Shown here: positions 35,642 to 45,182 of the stretch, in pieces
Layout of the letters: every line of letters starts with the position of its first letter
Position numbering within the stretch: the first letter of the stretch is position 1
Source: Peteryoungia wuzhouensis
GTDB taxonomy: Bacteria; Pseudomonadota; Alphaproteobacteria; Rhizobiales; Rhizobiaceae
Direction: 5' to 3'
NCBI RefSeq assembly: GCF_003205195.1
Contig: NZ_QJRY01000002.1
Location: forward strand, 372,001 to 436,000
Length of the DNA: 64,000 nt
Notes under the pieces: model-generated
Told to the model about the DNA's origin: nothing
Databases searched by the model: none
What the model saw: the letters and a program-made list of their open reading frames with translations, nothing else
Translations under genes and position numbers: made by a program

Positions 35642-36542
35642 GGCCTTCGTTGCCACGCTTGTCGCCAATCCGTCAAATCCCATTCTTTCTCCCGAGGTCG
35701 CCGAGAAGGCCGCGGATGCCGTGCGCTCCTCACGGCTCTACTGGCTCGCCGATGGCGTCGCCTGCGACATTCCGCTGACAGACGGTACGGACCCGCTCGC
35801 AGCCGAAGCGCACCTGCGTGAAGCGATTGCGGGTCTGCCCGTCGATGTCGCGGTCCAAGTCTCTGAGACGCGCCGCAAACGCTTCCTGATCGCCGACATG
35901 GATTCGACCATGATCGGCCAGGAATGCATCGATGAACTCGCGGCCGAAGTGGGTTTGAAGGACAAGGTCTCGGCCATCACGGCGCGTGCCATGAACGGAG
36001 AGATCGCTTTCGAACCCGCGCTTCGGGAACGCGTCGCCCTCCTCAAAGGGCTGCCGATCTCGGTTGTCGACGAGGTGATCGCCAAACGCATAACGCTGAC
36101 CCCCGGCGGCCTCGAATTGATCGCCACGATGAAGGCACGCGGCGGATACACCGCCCTCATTTCCGGCGGCTTCACCGTCTTCACCTCTCGCATCGCTGCC
36201 GTTCTCGGCTTCGACGAGAACCGCGCCAATATCCTCATCGAGGACAACGGCATCCTGACCGGCGAAGTCGCCGAACCGATTCTCGGCCGCCAGGCGAAAG
36301 TCGATTCGCTTATCGATATCGCACAAACCCTCGGGGTTAGCCCGGAAGACGCACTTGCCGTCGGCGATGGCGCCAACGATCTGGGCATGCTCGGCATCGC
36401 AGGCTCCGGCGTCGCCCTGCACGCCAAGCCGGCCGTCGCGGCTGAAGCCAAGATCCGCATCGACCATTCGGACCTGACTGCCCTCCTCTATCTCCAGGGT
36501 TACCGCAAGTCCGACATCCAGCACCCTTCCATCCGTCCATGA
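35640..36542 (+). CDS. serB: Phosphoserine phosphatase
   Basis: A 300-residue HAD-family phosphatase performing the last step of serine synthesis. The nucleophile motif is DMDSTMIGQE with D86 and D88; motif II is LISGGFTVFT, and motif III/IV GDGANDLGMLGIAGSGVALHAKPAV. The N-terminal 75 residues form a SerB-type ACT-like domain. ATG 35640 shares its bases with the miaA start on the other strand. Its stop overlaps the next gene by 4 bp. Confidence 0.95.
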   Translation: MAFVATLVANPSNPILSPEVAEKAADAVRSSRLYWLADGVACDIPLTDGTDPLAAEAHLREAIAGLPVDVAVQVSETRRKRFLIADMDSTMIGQECIDELAAEVGLKDKVSAITARAMNGEIAFEPALRERVALLKGLPISVVDEVIAKRITLTPGGLELIATMKARGGYTALISGGFTVFTSRIAAVLGFDENRANILIEDNGILTGEVAEPILGRQAKVDSLIDIAQTLGVSPEDALAVGDGANDLGMLGIAGSGVALHAKPAVAAEAKIRIDHSDLTALLYLQGYRKSDIQHPSIRP

Positions 36543-37084
36543 CCATCATCCTGCAGACCGAACGCCTGACACTGCGCAACTGGCGGAATGAAGACCGGGA
36601 CCTGTTTCGCGAGATCAACCGCGATGAAAAGGTCATGGAGTTCTTCCCCATGCGCCGCAGCCATGCCGAATGCGATGAGCTGATGAATCGGCTGAAGGCG
36701 ATGATCGATGACACCGGCTACGGCTTCTTTGCCGTGGCCGACCGTCAGACCGACGAAGCCATGGGCTTTTGCGGGATCTCCAGGGTGGGCCTGCCTGGCG
36801 TTCTCCCGGAAGGCGCCGTGGAGATCGGCTGGCGGCTCGCGACACGCTTCTGGGGGCAAGGTTACGTGACGGAAGCCGCGCGGGCTCTCCTCGATCTCGG
36901 CTTCAAGAAGAGAGGCCTGGACGAAATCTACGCTTTCGCGGTCGAGGGCAACCACCGTTCGATTGCGGTCATGGAAAGACTTGGAATGGAGCGGGTGGCA
37001 GGACGCGATTTCAACCACCCGTCGGTCCCGGACACCCATCCGCATCTGAAAAATCACGTTCTTTATTGCCTGAAAGCAAACTAA
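36539..37084 (+). CDS. GNAT-family N-acetyltransferase (RimJ/RimL type)
   Basis: A 181-residue acetyltransferase. It opens IILQTERLTLRNWRNEDRDLFREINRD, the usual RimJ/RimL start, and has the acetyl-CoA-binding region VEIGWRLATRFWGQGYVTEAARALLDLGF, followed by NHRSIAVMERLGMERV. The acceptor may be a protein N-terminus or a small amine. The ATGA overlap with serB shows translational coupling. Confidence 0.9.
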   Translation: MTIILQTERLTLRNWRNEDRDLFREINRDEKVMEFFPMRRSHAECDELMNRLKAMIDDTGYGFFAVADRQTDEAMGFCGISRVGLPGVLPEGAVEIGWRLATRFWGQGYVTEAARALLDLGFKKRGLDEIYAFAVEGNHRSIAVMERLGMERVAGRDFNHPSVPDTHPHLKNHVLYCLKAN

Positions 37085-37164
37085 AGCCGGCAATTCTGCA
37101 AATTACAGACAAGACTAATTCAGCAATTTACGTGACCTTAAAGCGTTATGCCTAGAGTTGTGGC

Positions 37165-39549
37165 ATGACAGATCTTCTTACGGTGCATTCGGCAGCCCCA
37201 GGGGCCTCGTGGATCGACCGCTTCTGGCGCCTGGGTGAAGGCGGCCAGACAGCGGAGGAAGCGCCGCTCATTCGTGCCGTCCGTCTGTCGATCGTCGGCA
37301 AGAACACGCCCTGGATGATGGCTGCGAATATCGGAAACGCTTCGCTGGCAGCGCTTGCGTTCTGGGATAGTCCTTCCGCCTTGGCCGTCAATCTGATCTG
37401 CGGCTCCCTGATCGCCATCGCGGCATACACAAGTATTGTCTGGTGGCATGCACGCATGCGCCCCTCGCCCGAGCGCGCCAGCGTCCGTGGAACTCGCAAG
37501 GCCGTTCTCAACGCAATGGTGCTCAGCGGCCTCTGGGCATCGCTCGTCGTCGTGGCCTATGCAGATGCGACGGAGACCCAACGCATGGTGCTGATCGCGC
37601 TGACGGTCGGCATGGCGGGCGGTGGCGGTTTCGCATTGGCCACGATCCCGCCGGCCTCTCTCGCCTTCTGCGGCATGATGGGCCTTGGCGCCACCATCGC
37701 ACTTGCCGGCGACAACTCGATGGTCGGCGTCTATCTCTTCTCGCTCTACGTCATCTTCGCGGCCATCATCATCCGGTCATCCCTAGCCGTTTGTGCCAGC
37801 CTCACCGAAAAGGTTCGCGCCAAGATGGCGGCGGACGAACAGCGCGACGTGATCAACCTGCTTCTCAACGACTTCGAAGAGAACACGGCCGACTGGCTGT
37901 GGGGGGCGGACGAGGATCTGCGCCTGGAGCGGGCATCGAGCCGCTTCTGCGAACAGTTGGCGACACCGGACAGCCTGATCGTCGGCAAGCTGATGGTCGA
38001 CGCCATTCCCTTTGCCACCCATTTCATGGCCGAGATCGAACAGATCGGCGACCGCGACAGCTTCCGCAGAAAGCTCGAGGCACGCCAATCCTTCCGCGAC
38101 GTGGATATCTGCATCGAACAGGCCGGCGAGCTCGGCATCTGGTCCCTCACGGCAAAAGCCATTCACGACGAGAGCGGTCGGTTCGTCGGTTATCGTGGGG
38201 TCGGCCGTGACGTTACTGCCAACCGCCAGACCCGCCTTCGCATCGAACATATGGCGCGCCATGATCCTCTGACCGATGTCGGCAACCGCGTCTTGCTCAA
38301 CGAGGATCTGGCCCGCGCCGTCTCGCGTCTGGAGCGCTTCGGCGACGGCTTCTCGCTCCTCCTGCTCGACCTCGATCGGTTCAAGCAGGTCAACGACAAC
38401 CACGGCCATGCCGGTGGCGACGAACTGCTGCGCGAAGTGGCCGGTTTGCTGCAGCAGATGTGCGGCGAAAGCGACACGCTCGCACGGTTGGGCGGCGATG
38501 AATTCGTCATCCTGCACATGTCCGGCGACGACCCCAAAAGTGCTGGCAACCTTGCAGCGCGGATCATCAAGCGGCTGGGCCAGCCCTTCCACCTCAGATC
38601 GGGAACCGCCCATGTCGGCGTCAGCATCGGGCTCGCCTGTGCCCCTTTGGATGGCACATGCCCGGACCAGCTGATGCGCAATGCCGATCTCGCCCTCTAC
38701 CGCGCCAAGGCAGATGGCCGCAATCGCTTCCGCTACTTCGACTCGTCGCTCGATGCCACGGCCCGCCGTCGCAACCTGATCGAACAGGAACTGGCGCTCG
38801 CCGTGAGCCTCGGCACGCTTGATCTCTCCTTCCAGCCCTTGATTGATGCGCAAAGCGGCACCGTCGTCTGCGCCGAAGCCCTTCTGCGCTGGAACCACAC
38901 GAGGCTCGGGCCGATCAGCCCGGCAGAGTTCATTCCGATCGCGGAAGAAACCGGCCTGATCACCAGCATTGGCGCCTGGGTGCTGCGCGAAGCCATCCGG
39001 ATTTCCAAAGACTGGCCGGACCATGTTCGGGTGGCCGTCAATCTCTCGTCCCGCCAGTTTCTCAGCCCCGGCCTGGTTCCGATGGTCGAAAACGCATTGA
39101 AGGCCAACGCCATGCGCCCGGGACGCCTTGAGCTCGAGGTGACCGAAAGCCTTTTGATGAACTCGACACCGGGTGTCGAACACACACTCAAGACGCTCGG
39201 CAAGCTGGGCGTACGCATCGCGCTCGACGACTTCGGCACCGGCTTTTCTTCGTTGAGCTACCTGCGGCGCTTCCGCTTCGACAAGTTGAAGATTGACCAG
39301 TCCTTCATCTCGGACATGGAAACGAACGATGACGGCCGCGCGATCGTCGAATCGGTCATCCGGTTGGCCAAGGACCTCCGCATGAGCGTGGCTGCGGAAG
39401 GCGTCGAAACGCAGAGTCAGCTGACCATGTTGCGCCAGCTCGGCTGTTGCGAAATTCAGGGTTATCTGGTGGCGAAGCCCATGTCGGCCGAAGCCTTCAC
39501 CGCGTTTCTCGCGACAAACGATGCGGATAGCGAGCGGCGCTACGCCTGA
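37165..39549 (+). CDS. Membrane-bound GGDEF-EAL c-di-GMP protein
   Basis: A 794-residue protein. Several hydrophobic helices lie between about residues 50 and 215, followed by a PAS-like segment, a GGDEF domain with RLGGDEFVIL and an EAL domain with CAEALLRWNH and the metal-binding ELEVTESLLM and ALDDFGTGFSSLSYLRRF stretches. Both active sites appear intact, so it may synthesise or degrade c-di-GMP depending on the signal; most fused proteins of this type act mainly as phosphodiesterases. It is convergent with degP, with 3 bp between the stops. Confidence 0.93.
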   Translation: MTDLLTVHSAAPGASWIDRFWRLGEGGQTAEEAPLIRAVRLSIVGKNTPWMMAANIGNASLAALAFWDSPSALAVNLICGSLIAIAAYTSIVWWHARMRPSPERASVRGTRKAVLNAMVLSGLWASLVVVAYADATETQRMVLIALTVGMAGGGGFALATIPPASLAFCGMMGLGATIALAGDNSMVGVYLFSLYVIFAAIIIRSSLAVCASLTEKVRAKMAADEQRDVINLLLNDFEENTADWLWGADEDLRLERASSRFCEQLATPDSLIVGKLMVDAIPFATHFMAEIEQIGDRDSFRRKLEARQSFRDVDICIEQAGELGIWSLTAKAIHDESGRFVGYRGVGRDVTANRQTRLRIEHMARHDPLTDVGNRVLLNEDLARAVSRLERFGDGFSLLLLDLDRFKQVNDNHGHAGGDELLREVAGLLQQMCGESDTLARLGGDEFVILHMSGDDPKSAGNLAARIIKRLGQPFHLRSGTAHVGVSIGLACAPLDGTCPDQLMRNADLALYRAKADGRNRFRYFDSSLDATARRRNLIEQELALAVSLGTLDLSFQPLIDAQSGTVVCAEALLRWNHTRLGPISPAEFIPIAEETGLITSIGAWVLREAIRISKDWPDHVRVAVNLSSRQFLSPGLVPMVENALKANAMRPGRLELEVTESLLMNSTPGVEHTLKTLGKLGVRIALDDFGTGFSSLSYLRRFRFDKLKIDQSFISDMETNDDGRAIVESVIRLAKDLRMSVAAEGVETQSQLTMLRQLGCCEIQGYLVAKPMSAEAFTAFLATNDADSERRYA

Positions 39550-39552
39550 CGC

Positions 39553-41127
39553 CTATTCGAGCGGAACGGCGATCAGGCGCAGATTGCCTTCCTTGTCGGC
39601 GATCATGAGATAACCGCTGCGACGGCCTTCGCTCTTGATCTTGGTCAGCTTCTCGGCCACCTGCTGGGGTGTGCGCATGAACTCCTGTGCGACCTCGACA
39701 ATCACATCGCCCGGCTTGAGACCTTTGCCTTCGGCCTTCGATCCCGGCAGAACGCGCGTGATCAGGACACCTTCGACGCCCTTCGCAATCCCAAATGAAC
39801 TGCGCTGTGCATCGTCCAGGGGCGCAAGTTCCACACCGATCAGGCCTTCTGTAACAGGTGCGGCCTGTGGCGCAGCGTCAGGCGATGCCTGCTCGCCCTC
39901 ACCCTCGCCCGCGTCGGGCGCCTGCTGCGCCTGATCGTCAGCGCCGGGATCTTCACCCTCTTCATCCGGCTCGATGGTCTGGTCCGGCGACCCGTCATCT
40001 TCACTGGCCACGTCGTCGTCTTCAAGCAGGCCCAGCGTCACCTTGACGGTCTGTTCCTTCCCGTCACGCAGGATGACAACGTCAAGCGGTTCGCCAATAG
40101 GGCTCTCCGCCACCATGCGTGTCAGGTCACGCGTCTCGGTAATGGCGCGACCGTTGAAGCTGACGACGATGTCGCCGACGAGGATCGGCCCTTTGGCGAC
40201 CGGGCCCCCTTCGACGATACCGCTGATGAGCGCACCCCGCGCGCGGCCGATCTTGAGGCTTTCGGCCACCTCGTCCGAGACGGGCTGGATGCGGACGCCG
40301 AGCCAGCCGCGTCGCGTCTCGCCGAACTCGATCAGCTGCTTGACAATGTTTTCGGCAAGTTCCGTCGGCACGGAGAAGCCGATACCGATCGAGCCGCCGC
40401 TCGGCGAAATGATCGCCGTGTTGATGCCGATCACCTCGCCATCCATGTTGAACAACGGGCCGCCAGAATTGCCCTTGTTGATCGCGGCATCGGTCTGGAT
40501 GAAATTGTCATAGGGCCCCGCATTGATATTGCGGCCGCTCGCCGAGACGATGCCGAGCGTCACCGAGCCGCCAAGCCCGAACGGGTTGCCGATCGCCATG
40601 ACCCAGTCACCGATGCGCAGCTTGCGCGAATCGCCGAACTTGACGGCGGTGAGCGGCTGCGTCGGCTCGACCTTGAGAACGGACAGGTCTGTCTTTGTAT
40701 CCGTCCCGATCAGCTTGGCCTTGAGCTTCGAGCCGTCGGAAAAAATCACTTCGATATCATCGGCATTTTCAATGACGTGGTTGTTCGTCACGATAAAGCC
40801 CTTGGGATCGATGACGAAGCCGGAACCGAGCGAGTTCACCTTGCTGTTGCTGTCGCCTTGCTCGCCGTTCTTGTAGAAATCGTCGAACAGTTCCTGGAAA
40901 GGCGAGCCTTCCGGCACCTGGGGCAGCGGCCCTTCCCCCTCTTCCTTGACGCTCTGCGAGGTCGAGATATTGACCACGGCGCCGAGCAGACCGGACGCCA
41001 GATCTGCAACCGACTCCGGTCCGCGGGCTTCGACCGGTGACGGAGCGCCGGCACCCCCCATCACAAGGGCGCTTCCGACCAGAAGCGCCGGCAGGATCTT
41101 TCGTGATGTGCGGGCGGGGTGTGTCAT
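39553..41127 (-). CDS. degP: Periplasmic Do/DegP-family serine protease
   Basis: A 524-residue trypsin-like protease with two PDZ domains. After a signal peptide (about residues 1-36), the catalytic triad is H117 (NNHVIE), D147 (TKTDLSVLK) and S221 (NKGNSGGPL). PDZ1 follows near residue 285. An acidic, Gln/Ala/Pro-rich linker (about 385-440) separates it from PDZ2. It degrades misfolded envelope proteins. ATG 41127 has GAGGAA five bases upstream; ATGs at 41151 and 41166 are less likely. HflKC, another membrane-proteolysis system, is encoded next upstream on the same strand. Confidence 0.93.
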   Translation of the reverse strand: MTHPARTSRKILPALLVGSALVMGGAGAPSPVEARGPESVADLASGLLGAVVNISTSQSVKEEGEGPLPQVPEGSPFQELFDDFYKNGEQGDSNSKVNSLGSGFVIDPKGFIVTNNHVIENADDIEVIFSDGSKLKAKLIGTDTKTDLSVLKVEPTQPLTAVKFGDSRKLRIGDWVMAIGNPFGLGGSVTLGIVSASGRNINAGPYDNFIQTDAAINKGNSGGPLFNMDGEVIGINTAIISPSGGSIGIGFSVPTELAENIVKQLIEFGETRRGWLGVRIQPVSDEVAESLKIGRARGALISGIVEGGPVAKGPILVGDIVVSFNGRAITETRDLTRMVAESPIGEPLDVVILRDGKEQTVKVTLGLLEDDDVASEDDGSPDQTIEPDEEGEDPGADDQAQQAPDAGEGEGEQASPDAAPQAAPVTEGLIGVELAPLDDAQRSSFGIAKGVEGVLITRVLPGSKAEGKGLKPGDVIVEVAQEFMRTPQQVAEKLTKIKSEGRRSGYLMIADKEGNLRLIAVPLE

Positions 41128-41324
41128 CGGCTTCCTCGCTGGGAGTGTCATGGCGACGTTGAACATAGGGCGGAACGGGCAAACGGAAAATCACATTTCC
41201 CGGAACCGGCATAGCCGCAACATGCGACCAGATCTTGTCGATAAGACAGCTACCACACGATTCCCGGTTCGAGGGCAACATCAGTCACAGTGCGCCTCGG
41301 CATCGGCGGGATCAAAAACGAGAA

Positions 41325-41348
41325 AGGGCCGGCCCATGGGCCGACCCT
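41325..41348 (-). terminator. Terminator downstream of hflC
   Basis: On the reverse strand AGGGTCGGCCC pairs with GGGCCGGCCCT (one G-U pair) around a 2-base loop, followed by TTCTCGTTTTT. It separates hflKC from degP. Confidence 0.85.
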
Positions 41349-41388
41349 CCTGATGTCCGTAACGGCAGTGTGTCGAACTTCCGTTACG

Positions 41389-42351
41389 TCAATTGGCTGC
41401 CGGCGCCGCCGGAGCATCTGTCGCAACGGGAGGAGCCGCCGGGCCAGGGGCTGCTGCACCCGGCGCATCGCTTCGGCCGACGCCACTGTTGAAGAAGCGG
41501 AAGAAGTCCGAATCGGGTGACAGAACCATGGTCGTGCCCTGGTTGCTCATCGAGGCGACATAGGCACGCATCGACCGGTAGAATGCGAAGAATGCCGGGT
41601 CACGCTGGAAGGCATCGGCGAAGATGCGGTTGCGTTCGGCATCGCCCTCACCGCGAAGGATTTCCGAATCGCGCTGCGCTTCCGCCTGGAGTTCGACGAC
41701 CTGGCGGTCGGCAATAGCCCGGCGACGCTGGCTTTCTTCGTTACCACGCGCGCGGATCAGTTCGGCTTCGGCGAGACGCTCGGCCTTCATGCGCTGGAAG
41801 GTCTGTTGCGAGACTTCCTGCGTCAGGTCAGTCCGGCGAATACGCACATCGGTGACCTGCAGGCCGAGGCTTCCCGCCGCTGCCTGTAGGTCGTTCCGCA
41901 CATCCGACATCATCGAACCACGCTCTTCCGACAGGGCCGCATCGAAGTTGCGCAGACCGTAGACGCGGCGAAGAGCGGCATCGAGACGGGTGCGCAAGCG
42001 CGATTCAGCCGCTTCCCGATCACCGGACACCGTTTCGCGGAAACGCCGCGCGTCGTTGATCCGGTAGACGGCGAAGGCGTCGACCTCGTAGAAGGCACCG
42101 CCACGAACCTGCACGCGGATATTGTCGAGGTCGAAGCGCAGGGCCCGGTCCTCGATATACTGAACGCGGTCGGCGTCCATGAAGGCAAACGGCAGCTTCA
42201 GGTAAAGACCAGGCTCTGTCTTGACGTCTTGGATCTGACCGAAACGCAGGACAATGGCCTGTTCGCGTTCGTTGACCACGAAGATCGACGAGTAGCCGAA
42301 GAACAGGACGACCGCGATGGCCGCGACGAAATAGGGCAAACGATTGGCCAT
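41389..42351 (-). CDS. hflC: FtsH protease modulator HflC
   Basis: A 320-residue SPFH/prohibitin-domain protein. One N-terminal helix (about residues 6-25) is followed by VNEREQAIVLRFGQIQDVKTEPGLYLKLPF and the SPFH domain, then a long charged helix with GEGDAERNRIFADAF. The C-terminal 35 residues are Pro/Ala-rich. With HflK it forms the cage around FtsH in the inner membrane. Only one base separates it from hflK. Confidence 0.95.
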   Translation of the reverse strand: MANRLPYFVAAIAVVLFFGYSSIFVVNEREQAIVLRFGQIQDVKTEPGLYLKLPFAFMDADRVQYIEDRALRFDLDNIRVQVRGGAFYEVDAFAVYRINDARRFRETVSGDREAAESRLRTRLDAALRRVYGLRNFDAALSEERGSMMSDVRNDLQAAAGSLGLQVTDVRIRRTDLTQEVSQQTFQRMKAERLAEAELIRARGNEESQRRRAIADRQVVELQAEAQRDSEILRGEGDAERNRIFADAFQRDPAFFAFYRSMRAYVASMSNQGTTMVLSPDSDFFRFFNSGVGRSDAPGAAAPGPAAPPVATDAPAAPAAN

Positions 42352-42352
42352 A

Positions 42353-43486
42353 TCAGTTGCCTCCCGTTGCGGACTGGCCGCCAGGCTGGTTGCCCGCCTG
42401 ATTGCCCGGCTGGCGCGTGATTTCGTTGAGCGGCAGATACGGCACGACGCCCTGCTTCTCGTCGATGATCACCTTGTTCGAATTGCGCAGGACATTCTCC
42501 ATGGTTTCCAGATAGATCCGCTGGCGGGTCACATCCGGTGCCTTGACGTATTCGTCATAGATCGAGACGAAGCGCTGGGCCTCACCTTCGGCTTCCTTGA
42601 CGACCTGATCCTTGTAGGCAGCCGCCTCTTCGCGGATCTGTGCCGACTGACCGCGAGCCTGACCGAGACGCTGGTTGGCGTATTGGTTGGCTTCCTCGAC
42701 GAAACGGTCCTCGTCCTGCTGTGCGCGCTGGACTTCTTCGAAAGCCTCGGCCACTTCCCGCGGCGGTGCGGCGTCTTCGATCGGCACGGCATTGATCGCA
42801 ATACCGGCACCATAATTGTCCATCGTGCCCTGGATGATATCGCGCACCTGGGTCGAGATGTCTTCGCGGTTGTCACGGAAGACGTCCTGCGCCGGACGGC
42901 GACCGACGACTTCACGCATGGCGCTTTCGGCAACCTGCTGCAGCGTCTGCGAGGGATCTTCGAGGTTGAAGAGATAGGCTTGCGGGTCCGAGACCGTGAA
43001 CAGGACCGAGAACTGCACGCTGACAATGTTCTGGTCGCCGCTCAGCATCAGGCCGGCACCAGGATTGTTGGAAGTGGCGCGACTGCCGACATTCTGCTGC
43101 TGTTCCGTCACCTTGACGATCTCGACCTGTTCAATCGGCCAGAGATGGAAGTGAAGGCCGGGCATCGACACTTCGTCCTTCGGCTTGCCGAAGCGCAGTT
43201 CGACACCGCGTTCGTCCGGCTGAACCGTATAGATGGCCTGGATCGCCCAGAAGGCGATGAGCACGAGGCCAATGATCACGAAGGCACCGCCGTTGAAGCC
43301 GCCGGGTACGACGTTCTTCAAGCGATCCTGACCGCGTCGGATCAGATCCTCGAGATCCGGGGGCTGATTGCCGCCACCGCCGCCGCCACGCGGCCGGTTC
43401 GGCCCCTGCCCCCAGGGGCCCTGATTGTTACCGCCGCCACCGCCGCCCCAAGGACCGCCGCCGCCGTTCTGATTGCTCCAGGGCAT
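42353..43486 (-). CDS. hflK: FtsH protease modulator HflK
   Basis: A 377-residue SPFH protein. The first 45 residues are Gly/Asn-rich (MPWSNQNGGGGPWGGGGGG), typical of HflK. A transmembrane helix at about 65-85 precedes YTVQPDERGVELRFGKPKDEVSMPGLHFHLWPIE, the SPFH domain and a charged coiled coil with EGEAQRFVSIYDEYVKAPDVTRQRIYLETME. It partners HflC. Confidence 0.95.
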   Translation of the reverse strand: MPWSNQNGGGGPWGGGGGGNNQGPWGQGPNRPRGGGGGGNQPPDLEDLIRRGQDRLKNVVPGGFNGGAFVIIGLVLIAFWAIQAIYTVQPDERGVELRFGKPKDEVSMPGLHFHLWPIEQVEIVKVTEQQQNVGSRATSNNPGAGLMLSGDQNIVSVQFSVLFTVSDPQAYLFNLEDPSQTLQQVAESAMREVVGRRPAQDVFRDNREDISTQVRDIIQGTMDNYGAGIAINAVPIEDAAPPREVAEAFEEVQRAQQDEDRFVEEANQYANQRLGQARGQSAQIREEAAAYKDQVVKEAEGEAQRFVSIYDEYVKAPDVTRQRIYLETMENVLRNSNKVIIDEKQGVVPYLPLNEITRQPGNQAGNQPGGQSATGGN

Positions 43487-43638
43487 TCATACCTCTTTGC
43501 TGTAAATCGCTCCCAAGTCCTTGCGGTCGCGACGGTTGAGAGCCGCATCACGAAAGGTTCCAGAGCGTTATAGGTATCGCAGCCCGGCCTTTCAACGCGA
43601 ACCGGCCAACTTCTTCCGAAGACAGGGCAAATTTTCCG

Positions 43639-44163
43639 TTATCGACCCGCCCTGCGACGGTATATCGCGTACCGCGTCGGGTAATTGTCCTTATCCCCGG
43701 ACGGAACTGCGGTTTCCTCGACCAATTCGAAGATTTCGGGATCGATCGCAGGGAAATGCGTATCGCCGTCGAGATCCGTCTCGACATGGGTCACATGCAG
43801 CTCGTCGGCCAATGCGATCGTCTGGCGATAGATCTCCCCGCCGCCGGCGATGCAGATGGCATCCGCGCCCGTCTCCCGCGCCAGCGCTTTCGCCCGGGCC
43901 AGGGCCTCGTCGACGGTCGCTGCCATCTCGACGCCTGGCATGTCGACAGTAGCACTGCGGCTGACGATCACATGCGGACGGCCCGGCAGCGGCTTGGAAC
44001 CGACGGATTCAAATGTCTTGCGCCCCATCAAAAGCGGCTTGCCCATGCTCAGCGCCTTGAAGCGCTTGAGATCGGTCGACAGCCGCCAGGGCATATCACC
44101 GTCGCGCCCGATGACGCCGTTGCGAGAGACGGCGACGATGATCAGGGTCTTGATATCGGTCAT
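43639..44163 (-). CDS. folA: Dihydrofolate reductase
   Basis: A 174-residue enzyme reducing dihydrofolate with NADPH. Landmarks are VAVSRNGVIGRDGDMPWRLSTDLKRFK (Met20-loop region and active-site Asp/Trp), GRKTFESVGSKPLPGRPHVIVSR and IAGGGEIYRQTIALADELHVT. It lies 18 bp after thyA on the same strand, a functional pair because thymidylate synthase consumes the folate this enzyme regenerates. Confidence 0.95.
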   Translation of the reverse strand: MTDIKTLIIVAVSRNGVIGRDGDMPWRLSTDLKRFKALSMGKPLLMGRKTFESVGSKPLPGRPHVIVSRSATVDMPGVEMAATVDEALARAKALARETGADAICIAGGGEIYRQTIALADELHVTHVETDLDGDTHFPAIDPEIFELVEETAVPSGDKDNYPTRYAIYRRRAGR

Positions 44164-44181
44164 GAGGCATTCGCCCTTCGC

Positions 44182-44976
44182 CTACACGGCAATCGGCGCC
44201 TTGATGCTGGCATCGGCTTCGTAGCCAATCAGGGTGAAGTCGTCATAGGCAAAAGAGAAGATATCCCGGACCTCAGGATTGAGCTTCATCACCGGCAGCG
44301 CCTTCGGAGTCCGCGAGAGCTGTAGGTTGGCCTGATCGAAGTGGTTTGCATAGAGGTGCGCATCGCCCAGCGTATGGATGAAGTCACCCGGCTCCAGGCC
44401 TGTGACCTGCGCCACCATCAGGGTGAGGAGCGCATAAGAGGCGATGTTGAATGGCACACCGAGAAAAATGTCGGCCGAGCGCTGGTAGAGCTGGCAGGAG
44501 AGCCGCCCGTCCGCAACGTAAAACTGGAAGAGGCAATGGCATGGCGGCAGAGCCATCTCGTCGACAAGCGCGGGGTTCCAGGCCGAGACGATATGCCGGC
44601 GAGAATTGGGGTTGGTCTTGATACCCTCGATGAGGCGCGCGATCTGGTCGATATGCCCGCCGTCATAATCGGGCCACGACCGCCATTGTGCACCGTAGAC
44701 CGGCCCGAGATTGCCGTCTTCATCGGCCCATTCGTCCCAGATGGTCACGCCGTTTTCGCGCAGATAGCCGATATTGGTTTCGCCTTTCAGGAACCACAGC
44801 AGTTCGTGAATGATCGAGCGCAGATGCAGCTTCTTCGTCGTCACGACCGGGAAGCCATCGGCGAGATCGAAGCGCATCTGGTATCCGAAGACGGAACGCG
44901 TTCCGGTACCGGTGCGATCACCGCGATCGCTGCCGGTCTCCAGCACGTGGCGAAGGAGGTCGTGATACTGGTGCAT
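44182..44976 (-). CDS. thyA: Thymidylate synthase
   Basis: A 264-residue ThyA, the same length as the E. coli enzyme. It methylates dUMP using methylene-tetrahydrofolate. The catalytic cysteine is C146 in [13 protein letters not shown], at the E. coli position, which supports ATG 44976 over the in-frame ATG at 44994. Other conserved parts are [28 protein letters not shown] and GDAHLYANH. Confidence 0.97.
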   Translation of the reverse strand: MHQYHDLLRHVLETGSDRGDRTGTGTRSVFGYQMRFDLADGFPVVTTKKLHLRSIIHELLWFLKGETNIGYLRENGVTIWDEWADEDGNLGPVYGAQWRSWPDYDGGHIDQIARLIEGIKTNPNSRRHIVSAWNPALVDEMALPPCHCLFQFYVADGRLSCQLYQRSADIFLGVPFNIASYALLTLMVAQVTGLEPGDFIHTLGDAHLYANHFDQANLQLSRTPKALPVMKLNPEVRDIFSFAYDDFTLIGYEADASIKAPIAV

Positions 44977-45182
44977 GGGTCCCTGGCGAGTCATGGAGTA
45001 TGACGCAGTCTAACGCCTTCGCCCCCCCGAACCAAGCGGGCTTTCCGCGTTTTCCCCTTCCGACCGTTGCAGCCGACCTTTTCCCGCTTCGAGAATACCG
45101 GCAGAGTTTGGACTAGCCGACTCCCTCCCGCCTCTCCGATGAAAGGCAAGCCAGACGGCCGCGAACACGAGGGATCGGAACG

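Noticed and set aside
37783-39183. A 466-codon reverse open frame opposite the GGDEF-EAL gene
   Set aside because: The forward frame has both catalytic domains intact; the reverse frame has no motif.
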